Shown one piece after another: positions 1-5,281 of a stretch of 6,211 bases of DNA. This DNA is from DTU078 sp033808535. Its GTDB lineage: Bacteria; Bacillota; Clostridia; Oscillospirales; CAG-272. Under the pieces are notes generated by a model. That model had not been told where the DNA came from, did not search any database, and saw only the letters and a program-made list of their open reading frames with translations. The stretch's first letter is position 1; every line of letters begins with the position of its first letter. The DNA lies in NCBI GenBank assembly GCA_033808535.1, contig JAPXNL010000138.1:1-6211 (forward strand). The letters are read 5' to 3'. Position numbers and translations under genes: made by a program.

Positions 1-1
1 T

Positions 2-76
2 TTGCGACCACGAAAGTGTCTTAACTGGGAAACTCCTTTAGAAGTCTTTTTTGATCAAAAATTGCACTTGACTTGA
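2..76 (+). CDS. IS30-family transposase, C-terminal end (cut by window edge)
   Basis: The frame starting at base 2 reads LRPRKCLNWETPLEVFFDQ and then KLHLT before a TGA at 74-76. The pattern N/L-RPRK-x-L-x-W-x-TP-x-E-VF is the hallmark C-terminus of IS30-family DDE transposases, just after the catalytic glutamate region, so this is the last 24 codons of such an enzyme. The family catalyses copy-out/paste-in movement of its own element. Everything N-terminal lies off the left edge, so intactness cannot be judged. The right inverted repeat of the element should lie shortly after the stop, but without the left end its limit cannot be placed. The recognition rests on the short tail only, though the match to the family pattern is clear. 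Confidence 0.75.
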   Translation: MRPRKCLNWETPLEVFFDQKLHLT

Positions 77-104
77 CAATCGAGCCGAGCAAAGAAAGTC
101 CCAT

Positions 105-129
105 AAAAAAGCCTGCGGTGCGTACCGCA
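105..129 (-). terminator. Possible intrinsic terminator on the minus strand near the IS end
   Basis: A 6-bp stem (TGCGGT 114-119 with ACCGCA 124-129, 4-base loop) is followed on the minus strand, after three bases, by six consecutive T (complement of 105-110). It could stop minus-strand transcription, for example read-through from the RNA candidate at 250-610, before it enters the transposase gene. The stem is short and the gap to the T run is not ideal, so this is tentative. Confidence 0.35.
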
Positions 130-249
130 TTATGTAATAGTAAGTTACTTTTGTATAACCTATCAATTAGCAACTTATAGAAACTCTTAGCTTGCAAAGA
201 CACATCCTATCACAATACAAACCTATAAACACTCCACCAAAACCCAAAA

Positions 250-610
250 ACAAAAAAATAAGGAGCGCCGTTTCGCGCTCCTTTGTATTTGCCCGGGCAA
301 TGCGCCGGCAAATAATCACTGCAAAATAAAATATTAGGACTCAATAGGACTTGTTCCGGCAATGTGCTATATTCCCGCAGGCATCATGCCTCCGAATGTA
401 TTTTTCGTACTCGCGGCTTTGACGCCATTACGCGAATCGGCACGCGCAGCCGGCGAAGCCGCACATTTAGCCGTCAGGTCCGCAGTCAAGTGCACTCTGT
501 CACCGTGCCACGTTCCCCGGCTGCCTCAGAACAATGGTATCTCCCCCCTTCATCAAGATATGCCGTGAGACTCTCTGATGTTCAAGGGTATCAGTCCTTT
601 CGTTTTCTGT
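250..610 (-). ncRNA. Candidate structured non-coding RNA or leader RNA, about 360 nt, class unknown
   Basis: What is seen: a GC-rich block in A/T-rich surroundings, with a near-perfect leftward sigma-A promoter at 617-645 (start predicted near 610) and a leftward terminator at 251-284. Several hairpins fit inside it: CTGAT/ATCAG (575-579, 590-594); TATCT/AGATA (538-542, 556-560) with a bulged GG/CC extension; CGGC/GCCG with a GAA loop (451-461); a hairpin at 371-397 built on AGGCA/TGCCT; and an 8-bp stem 286-293/307-314 directly before the terminator. No long convincing ORF is present; the plus-strand frames lack ribosome sites and family features. I looked for signatures of RNase P RNA, tmRNA, SRP RNA, 6S RNA, T-box and the common riboswitches and found none. 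Because the terminator precedes no recognisable minus-strand gene before the transposase end, a free-standing RNA is more likely than an attenuator leader, but either is possible. Two tiny ORFs with good Shine-Dalgarno sequences lie near the 5' end. Confidence 0.5.
251..284 (-). terminator. Rho-independent terminator, stronger in the minus direction
   Basis: A perfect 9-bp stem, AAGGAGCGC (260-268) with GCGCTCCTT (275-283), closes a 6-base loop. On the minus strand it is followed by TTATTTTTTTG, a good U-tract. On the plus strand it is followed only by TGTATTTG, so it works best for leftward transcripts. It sits exactly at the 3' end of the GC-rich island that has a minus-strand promoter at its other end, which argues that the two belong to one transcription unit. 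Confidence 0.75.
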
Positions 611-616
611 AATAAC

Positions 617-645
617 ATTATATCATTGTTTTTGGTCAACGTCAA
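617..645 (-). promoter_or_regulatory. Strong sigma-A promoter reading leftward into the RNA candidate
   Basis: On the minus strand, TTGACG (complement of 640-645, 5/6 to consensus) is separated by exactly 17 bases from TATAAT (complement of 617-622, 6/6). A TG one base before the -10 adds the extended -10 motif. The predicted start is near 610-611. No minus-strand protein gene follows, so the promoter itself is the best evidence that the 250-610 block is transcribed as RNA. Confidence 0.75.
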
Positions 646-724
646 TATAATTATAATAATTTTACAATTTGTTTTTGTTTGTTATGTTTAACATTGTGTT
701 ATGATATATCTCATTTTTCAATGC

Positions 725-753
725 TTGCTTTTATCGCAAGCCTGTGATATAAT
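725..753 (+). promoter_or_regulatory. Sigma-A promoter for the DUF362-ispE unit, with inverted repeat over the -35
   Basis: TTGCTT (725-730, 3/6) lies 17 bases before a perfect TATAAT (748-753), with TG at 745-746 giving an extended -10. Initiation would fall at about 760, the first base of the DUF362 ATG, so the message would be leaderless. A 6-bp inverted repeat, GCTTGC (723-728) and GCAAGC (736-741), overlaps the -35 element and is placed where a repressor operator could sit; that role is inference. Confidence 0.65.
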
Positions 754-759
754 GGCAAT

Positions 760-1917
760 ATGTGTGATGATATTTGTTTAAACACCGACCCGTCTGCCCC
801 GGTAGCGGTATCGCGCTGTGAAAATTACAACACGGACGAAATCGCGGCGGTTTTGAGCGCTCAGTTTGAGGCGCTGGGCATCGAGCCCGGATTTTTCGCC
901 GGCAGGCGCGTGGTCGTGAAGCCTAATCTTATCATGGCAATGTCGCCCGACCGCATGGCAACCACGCATCCCGCGGTTGTGGAGGCGGCAATTCGCGTTA
1001 TTGGCGGATTCTCGCCCGCCTCCGTGACAATTGCGGAAAGCCCCGGCGGTCCGTATCAGCCGGCGCTTTTGCGCGCGGCGTATAACTCCACGGGGATCGC
1101 GGGCGCGGCGGAACGCACCGGCGCTGTGCTGAATTTTGACACCGCTGTCAAGACCGCACATGCGCCCGGCGCGAAAGTTTCAAAAATGTTCGAGCTCATC
1201 GCGCCTGCCGCCGACGCGGAGGTCATCGTCAACATCTGCAAGCTCAAGACGCACTCGCTGATGCAGATGACGGCGGCGGTCAAAAACCTGTTCGGGCTTG
1301 TCGCGGGCTCGGATAAAATCTCGATGCACGCGCGGTTCCCCAACCCGGTCAGCTTTGCAAATTATCTTGTCGATCTCTGCCTGACGGTTGCGGGCATATG
1401 CCCGATGATAAACATCGTCGACGGCATTGTGGGCATGGAGGGCAACGGACCGACGGGCGGCAGACCCAAACCTTTCGGCTGTATTATAACCGGGCGCAAT
1501 CCGTTTGGCGTCGACGTCGCCTGCGAATACCTGCTCGGGCTGGAGGGCAGTGTCGCGACGACGGCGGAGGCGAAATCGCGCGGGCTGTGCGCCAAAAACG
1601 CATCGGCTTTGACCGTTGTCGGCGCCGAGCCGCTGTCGGCGTTCAAACCGGCGAAGATTAAACATCCCGATACCAAGCACGAACATATAATTTTTCGCTT
1701 GCTCGCGTTTCTGAAGCCCAGGCCACATATAAACAAAAAACTTTGCGTCGGATGCGGGGTCTGCGCCGAAAGCTGCCCCGCCCATACAATCACGATTGTT
1801 GATAAAAAGGCGCACATAGCGCATAATAAATGCATCCAATGCTACTGCTGTCAGGAGATGTGCCGGTTCCGCGCGGTGGCAATCAGGAAAAACATCCTGC
1901 TGAGGCTGGCGAGATAA
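760..1917 (+). CDS. DUF362 domain protein with C-terminal two-cluster ferredoxin domain
   Basis: The 385-residue protein has an N-terminal DUF362 domain (about residues 13-295) followed by a bacterial-type 2x[4Fe-4S] ferredoxin domain. DUF362 landmarks are VVVKPNL at 51-57, the N-I-C-K-L-K-T-H segment at 158-165 continuing into AAVKNLFGLV, and DGIVGMEGNGPTGG at 221-234. The first cluster motif is CVGCGVCAESCP (Cys 329, 332, 335, 339) and the second uses Cys 358, 361, 364, 368, where the usual proline after the last Cys is replaced by Arg. There is no signal peptide, so it is cytoplasmic. The family is widespread in anaerobes and its reaction is not established; an iron-sulfur electron-transfer role is inferred from the cysteines. 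ATG 760 is the only usable start ahead of the domain, yet it lacks a Shine-Dalgarno and coincides with the predicted transcription start. The stop overlaps the ispE start by one base, so the two are probably translationally coupled. Confidence 0.9.
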   Translation: MCDDICLNTDPSAPVAVSRCENYNTDEIAAVLSAQFEALGIEPGFFAGRRVVVKPNLIMAMSPDRMATTHPAVVEAAIRVIGGFSPASVTIAESPGGPYQPALLRAAYNSTGIAGAAERTGAVLNFDTAVKTAHAPGAKVSKMFELIAPAADAEVIVNICKLKTHSLMQMTAAVKNLFGLVAGSDKISMHARFPNPVSFANYLVDLCLTVAGICPMINIVDGIVGMEGNGPTGGRPKPFGCIITGRNPFGVDVACEYLLGLEGSVATTAEAKSRGLCAKNASALTVVGAEPLSAFKPAKIKHPDTKHEHIIFRLLAFLKPRPHINKKLCVGCGVCAESCPAHTITIVDKKAHIAHNKCIQCYCCQEMCRFRAVAIRKNILLRLAR

Positions 1918-2792
1918 TGGCTATGGATAAAATAACGCTCGAAGCGCCCGCTAAGCTCAACCTGTGGCTGGAGGTCATGGGCAGGCGGGACGACGGTTAT
2001 CACAATATATTCACTGTAATGCACTCAGCCGGTCTGTGCGACGTTGTCGAGCTTGAGCTGACCCCGGCGGGTATCACGCTTGAGTGCGAAACGGAGCCGG
2101 ATATCGCATCCTATACCTTCGATATGCCCTGCGGCGAGGATAATCTTGCCTACCGCGCCGCATCGGCGTTTTTTTCGTGCGTGCGGGAATACAAGCCCTC
2201 AGCCGGCGGCGGCGTGCATATCCGGCTTATCAAGCGCATTCCGGCAGGAGCGGGACTGGGCGGCGGAAGCTCCGACGCGGGAGCAGTGCTGCGCGGGCTT
2301 AACCTGCTGCACGGCAACCCTATCCCGATAATAAAGCTGCGCGAAGCCGGTCGCGGGCTTGGCGCCGACGTGCCGTTCTGCGTTTCGGGCGGCACGGCGA
2401 CGGCGTCGGGCATCGGCGATGTGCTCGGCCTGTGCCCCGAGCCGCCAGAGTTTTTCATTGTAATCGCAGTACCGCGCGAGCCGGTTCATACCGGGCGCGC
2501 CTATGCCGCGCTCGACCGGCTGCAATACGAGCCCCGCGACCCCGGCGATTTCCTTGCGGCGCTACGGTCAGGCGACCGCGATGCGTTCTGTGCGGGACTT
2601 TTCAACCGGTTTGAGGACATCGCGCCGCATGCCGCCCGGCTCAAGGAGCGGTTCGCTTCGCTCGGAGCGGCGGCGTCACTGATGAGCGGGAGCGGGTCGG
2701 CGGTGTTCGGCCTGTTCGAAAGCCGCGCCGACGCGCTTGCAGCAGAAGCCGCACTCAAAGGCGACGGGCTTTTCGCAAAGCTCTGCGTGTAG
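1917..2792 (+). CDS. ispE: 4-diphosphocytidyl-2-C-methyl-D-erythritol kinase
   Basis: IspE is the GHMP-family kinase that phosphorylates the 2-hydroxyl of CDP-methylerythritol with ATP, in the MEP route to isopentenyl diphosphate; it acts in the cytoplasm. From the ATG at 1917 the protein is 291 residues, the usual family length. Visible motifs are APAKLNLWLEV with the conserved Lys13, DDGYHNI at 25-31, the ATP-binding glycine loop PAGAGLGGGSSDAG at 109-122, GADVPFC with the catalytic Asp151, and the third GHMP motif LMSGSGSAVFGLF at 255-267. All key residues are present, so it should be active. An open frame runs upstream to 1830, but those residues resemble nothing in the family. ATG 1917 overlaps the DUF362 stop as TAATG, pointing to translational coupling; ATG 1923 is a second possible start. 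Codon use is GC-rich like the upstream gene. Confidence 0.95.
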   Translation: MAMDKITLEAPAKLNLWLEVMGRRDDGYHNIFTVMHSAGLCDVVELELTPAGITLECETEPDIASYTFDMPCGEDNLAYRAASAFFSCVREYKPSAGGGVHIRLIKRIPAGAGLGGGSSDAGAVLRGLNLLHGNPIPIIKLREAGRGLGADVPFCVSGGTATASGIGDVLGLCPEPPEFFIVIAVPREPVHTGRAYAALDRLQYEPRDPGDFLAALRSGDRDAFCAGLFNRFEDIAPHAARLKERFASLGAAASLMSGSGSAVFGLFESRADALAAEAALKGDGLFAKLCV

Positions 2793-2861
2793 TCGGACTG
2801 CTGTCGCAACCGTTATTGCGAAGCGCGTGCCGCAGTTATAGCTAAACAAGGGAGTGGTAAA

Positions 2862-3292
2862 GTGAAAGACTGCATTTTTTGCAAGATCGGAAGGCATGAA
2901 GCCCGATCCTGGATGGTTGCCGAAACGGAACATACATGCGCAAAATTAAATATTCACCCGATGAATAAATGGCATACTCTTGTCATGCCAAAGGCTCACT
3001 ATGAGAATATACTCGACATTCCGGTTGATGTGCTTTGCGAAGTGATGTCAACTCTGAAATATGTGGTGGATCTTTATACCGGAAACTGGGCATTGACGCT
3101 GTGCAGATTATATCAAGCAATGGTAAAGCTGCTCAGCAGGATGTTTTTCACTCACACTGGCATATTGCGCCGAGACATCAGGGTGACGATCAGGATATAA
3201 ATTGGAAACTTTATCCTGATATAACAAGCGAATATCATGATATGCTAAGTCAGCTCGGAACCGGTAAATTTGTAGATGCACCAATCAGATGA
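2862..3292 (+). pseudogene. HIT-family (histidine triad) hydrolase, broken by a frameshift
   Basis: HIT proteins are small cytoplasmic nucleotide hydrolases or transferases of the Hint/Fhit type. The gene opens with GTG 2862 behind AGGGAG at 2849-2854 (7-base spacing). The first frame gives CIFCKIG with the Cys4/Cys7 zinc pair, then WHTLVMPKAHYENI, and runs to VVDLY near base 3077. The rest of the family sequence continues in another frame: LGIDAVQIISSNGKAAQQD, then the triad HSHWHIAPR, ending at TGA 3290-3292. Joining the frames requires restoring one base near 3078-3084 (or removing two) and would give about 143 residues, the normal length. As written, the first frame stops at 3198-3200 without the histidine triad, so the product would be dead. 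No slippery heptamer is visible at the junction, which argues against programmed frameshifting; a sequencing or assembly error is equally possible. The gene is visibly more A/T-rich than ispE and may have been acquired separately. A TCGCAA/TTGCGA hairpin (2804-2821) lies in the gap after ispE. Confidence 0.8.
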
Positions 3293-3623
3293 TTTTGCAT
3301 AAATCAAACCGAGGGGACGCGAAAAACAGGCAAAAGTTTATGTATAAATATTCACTTTTATTGGCATGAACCTGTATATTCCAAATAATGCAGCCGCCGC
3401 GATAGCTGCTTAAGCGTTTAATACTTTTTTCAAATAATAATCATAAATAAAAACTATAAAAATGCTTTACACCACATTACACAGGTAATTTTAGCATGAT
3501 ACTTTTTTCATATATTTTACTACTTTTCTTCATTTAGGTTCGTCGTTTCGCACAATAAACGATATTTGTTTTTGTGCTAATTGCAGAAACACATCAAATG
3601 TTATATAAACGTCAATATTTCTA
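3293..3623. other. A/T-rich intergenic region without a gene
   Basis: I see no coding potential here on either strand. The only structures are a weak GCAGC/GCTGC hairpin (3390-3394, 3405-3409) followed loosely by T runs, which may serve as a poor terminator for the HIT gene, and an inverted repeat GCACAA (3550-3555)/TTGTGC (3572-3577) about 50 bases before the next promoter, which could be a regulator site. A 12-base T-rich word recurs at 3421 and 3499 and is probably just composition. Confidence 0.6.
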
Positions 3624-3650
3624 TTGAAATTCGCAAATAAAAGTGATAAT
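3624..3650 (+). promoter_or_regulatory. Probable promoter for the CBM9-like exported protein
   Basis: TTGAAA (3624-3629, 5/6) and GATAAT (3645-3650, 5/6) are separated by 15 bases; shifting the -10 to TAATAT (3647-3652) gives a 17-base spacer with a poorer match. The transcript would carry a short leader of about 30 bases containing AGGGGG at 3671-3676. The assignment is plausible but the region is so A/T-rich that chance matches are common. Confidence 0.5.
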
Positions 3651-3686
3651 ATGCATATGTAACTTTAAAAAGGGGGATCTTAAAAG

Positions 3687-4694
3687 TTGATGAAAAAGCT
3701 ACTTTGCATGCTATCGGCTATCCTGCTGATGGCTACTTTTGCACTTCCCGCGCTTGCCTATGATTATTGGAACGAGGAAGTTTCCGTAACTGCTGCATAT
3801 GGCACACCCACCATCGACGGTACCGTAACAGGCAGCGAATGGGATGCCGCTCCGGCAATCAACGTGCCGCTCAACGGCGACCCGCTCGAGGAGAAGGGCT
3901 ACGCTCTGTATCAGGGCGCATGGGAAACTGAGCGCAACGACTCGGACTTTTCCGACATGTTCAAAGTTATGTGGGATGAAAATTATCTCTACATACTTGA
4001 AGCAAGAAAAGACGACGTTGTCAACCTCAACGGCAACTCTAGCGAACCGTACATCACCGACGGTACGCTCGTGTTCCTGATGCCTGCCGACGACGGTTCT
4101 TCCGCCAATTCGGTCAACCCCGACGGAGTTCACCACCACATTTTCTACACCGTTGGTAACGGTGACGGCGCTGTCGGCGGACATCTGGCCGACCGCTACG
4201 GCGATATCGCTTCCGGTTCGCAGTTTGTCGTTGATATCGAGGGCGGCAAGATTGCTTCTTCTACCACCGCTACCGGCTTTATCGTTGAAGTTGCAGTTCC
4301 GTGGACTGCTCTCAAGGAAGGTCTGACCGACGCTTTCACCGGTCCGACCGAGAACATGAAGCTCGGCTTCTCGCTCGTTATCCATGACAGCGACGCCAAC
4401 GACGGCACCGTCGGCTTCACAAAGCAGATTTGCTGGGGCTACATTACCGAGAACCTGCCTGCCAACGGCTATGACTACGGCGGATGGGGCGTTCTCACAC
4501 TCGCTGCCAAGCCGGCACCCGAGCCCGAAGCTCCTGCTGAGGAAACACCCGCTGAGACTCCCGCTGAGACTCCTGCTGAAACACCTGCTGAGGAGACCAC
4601 AGCTCCCGCGACCGCTGACTTCGCTGCTGTCGCTATCCTCGTAGCCTGCACAGCCGCAGCCGGTGCGTATATCGTATCCCGCAAAAAGAGATAA
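3687..4694 (+). CDS. Exported CBM9/DOMON-like domain protein with PAET linker and C-terminal membrane anchor
   Basis: The 335-residue protein begins with a clear Sec signal peptide (MMKKLL, hydrophobic stretch, cleavage after ALPALA at residue 24). Residues about 34-275 look like a family 9 carbohydrate-binding or DOMON-type beta sandwich: TPTIDGTVTGSEWDAAPAI at 40-58, FKVMWDENYLYILEAR at 92-107, GFIVEVAVPWTALK, and KLGFSLVIHDSDANDG. Residues about 278-308 are a Pro/Ala/Glu/Thr linker. A hydrophobic segment at 312-330 ends in RKKR, anchoring the protein in the membrane with the domain outside. There is no LPxTG; PATADF sits where a sorting motif would be, so sortase attachment is doubtful. 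CBM9-like domains bind sugars, sometimes heme, and no catalytic module is attached, so a ligand-binding or sensing role is inferred. The start may be TTG 3687 (10 bases from the Shine-Dalgarno) or ATG 3690 (13 bases). It stands alone between its own promoter and terminator. Confidence 0.85.
   Translation: MMKKLLCMLSAILLMATFALPALAYDYWNEEVSVTAAYGTPTIDGTVTGSEWDAAPAINVPLNGDPLEEKGYALYQGAWETERNDSDFSDMFKVMWDENYLYILEARKDDVVNLNGNSSEPYITDGTLVFLMPADDGSSANSVNPDGVHHHIFYTVGNGDGAVGGHLADRYGDIASGSQFVVDIEGGKIASSTTATGFIVEVAVPWTALKEGLTDAFTGPTENMKLGFSLVIHDSDANDGTVGFTKQICWGYITENLPANGYDYGGWGVLTLAAKPAPEPEAPAEETPAETPAETPAETPAEETTAPATADFAAVAILVACTAAAGAYIVSRKKR
4533..4598 (+). repeat. In-frame PAET codon repeats in the linker
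   Basis: Five tandem units of 12 or 15 bases encode PAEET-PAET-PAET-PAET-PAEET. The two middle units CCCGCTGAGACT are identical and the others differ at third positions, indicating growth by slippage or unequal exchange. The product is a flexible, acidic stalk between the beta domain and the membrane anchor. Its length is likely to vary between strains. Confidence 0.85.
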
Positions 4695-4722
4695 GTAATA
4701 ATAATATAAGCAATACATGCTG

Positions 4723-4757
4723 AAAGCGGCATTCCCTTCGGGGGATGCCGCTTTTAT
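4723..4757 (+). terminator. Strong rho-independent terminator
   Basis: A 14-bp stem (4723-4736 with 4741-4754, one G-U pair) closed by a C(UUCG)G tetraloop is followed by TTTTAT. It lies 29 bases after the stop of the exported protein and ends that transcription unit. Confidence 0.92.
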
Positions 4758-4818
4758 AATGTTATTTTCACCCGAGCATGAGAGCGGTTGTAACAGTCAT
4801 GAAAAGACTCAATAGGTA

Positions 4819-4967
4819 AAGATACCGCCGGACACCACCGGCGGTATCTCAAACAGTTAAAGCTTCTGCTCCGTCGGCATCTCCCTACGGTCTCCCAAGC
4901 CGCAGGTTTGGGTAAGGGTCCCACCGTAATTCCCAAGCAAATGACGTCGGACGGTGGCAAAATTTGC
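4819..4967. other. Compact block of nested inverted repeats, function unknown
   Basis: This non-coding stretch is far more structured than its A/T-rich flanks. In order: a perfect stem AGATACCGCCGG (4820-4831)/CCGGCGGTATCT (4838-4849); then CCGTC (4871-4875) able to pair with GACGG (4950-4954); inside it CTACGGT (TACGGT 4886-4891) pairing with ACCGTA (4923-4928); inside that an 8-bp hairpin 4894-4901/4905-4912 with a GCA loop and one G-U pair; and finally GCAAAT (4937-4942)/ATTTGC (4962-4967). The first hairpin lacks a T-tract in the plus direction and so is not a standard terminator. The block may be a structured RNA or a small palindrome-bearing mobile repeat; the strand is not decided. Open frames crossing it show no family features or usable ribosome site. 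Confidence 0.45.
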
Positions 4968-5035
4968 ATGCTGATAAATCATCGGTACAACAATAAACAA
5001 ACATCATTAGGTTTAGAAGTCTGCGGGGGTGTAGA

Positions 5036-5061
5036 GAGCTTTATTAAAGCTCCGCTTTTTT
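5036..5061 (+). terminator. Possible rho-independent terminator closing the structured block
   Basis: GAGCTTT (5036-5042) pairs with AAAGCTC (5046-5052) around an ATT loop and is followed, after CGC, by six T. It could end a plus-strand transcript from the 4819-4967 block, since no protein gene precedes it after the terminator at 4757. An alternative fold pairs the T run with AAAAAGC at 5063-5069, which weakens the call. Confidence 0.4.
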
Positions 5062-5204
5062 CAAAAAGCTCCCTGCAAAAAATATTTATAATCACAACGT
5101 CCAGCTCGTTATATTATTTCCTGCTATAATGCGTTTCCATCGCCCATTTCCTGCGATTGCCCGCTCCGTCCTACTGTATATAATCACATTTTACGCGCCG
5201 TGCA

Positions 5205-5238
5205 TTCGACCGGATTTTCCGCATATAAATGTTATAAT
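5205..5238 (+). promoter_or_regulatory. spoIIG-type promoter with Spo0A-box-like sequence
   Basis: A perfect TATAAT (5233-5238) with TG at 5230-5231 forms an extended -10. TCGACC (5206-5211, 4/6 to the -35 consensus) lies 21 bases upstream, longer than the usual 17. TTCGACC at 5205-5211 matches the reverse of the Spo0A box TGTCGAA at 6 of 7 positions and overlaps that -35. The B. subtilis spoIIG promoter is known for a 22-base spacer and Spo0A~P binding over its -35, so the arrangement fits the gene downstream. Other TATAAT words lie at 5087, 5125 and 5179. Confidence 0.5.
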
Positions 5239-5281
5239 CGGAACGGGACACAGCGGAAGGGAGTGGTCTGCGGCGGAACGT

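Noticed and set aside
21..203. Minus-strand frame of 60 codons starting with GTG at 203
   Set aside because: It overlaps the transposase end antisense, has no usable ribosome site (AGG only two bases before the start) and shows no family features.
338..348. GACTCAATAGG, also found at 4806-4816 beside the second structured block
   Set aside because: A few exact 11-base repeats are expected by chance in 6.2 kb, and similarity does not extend beyond it.
362..612. Two overlapping plus-strand frames in the GC-rich island
   Set aside because: There is no promoter or Shine-Dalgarno in front of them, and the promoter and terminator evidence points to the opposite strand.
3070..3090. Programmed frameshift site in the HIT gene
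   Set aside because: No X-XXY-YYZ slippery heptamer is present at the junction, and HIT proteins are not known to use frameshifting.
3421..3510. Direct repeat ATACTTTTTTCA at 3421 and 3499
   Set aside because: It is low-complexity T-rich sequence in a very A/T-rich spacer, so chance is the simplest explanation.
3711..4718. Minus-strand frame of 335 codons opposite the exported protein
   Set aside because: It is the mirror of a real gene with biased codons; it begins inside the terminator side and has no motifs.
4723..5061. CRISPR array or tandem direct repeats
   Set aside because: The repeats here are inverted, of different sequence and unevenly spaced; no repeat-spacer pattern exists anywhere in the window.
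4754..5129. Frames 4754-4969 (minus) and 4908-5129 (plus) over the structured block
   Set aside because: Both run through perfect hairpins, have no ribosome site and no recognisable domain; the plus frame also reads through a terminator-like hairpin.
5129..5281. N-terminal extension of spoIIGA from ATG 5129
   Set aside because: The ATG is part of a TATAAT box, lacks a Shine-Dalgarno, precedes the likely promoter and encodes residues foreign to the family.
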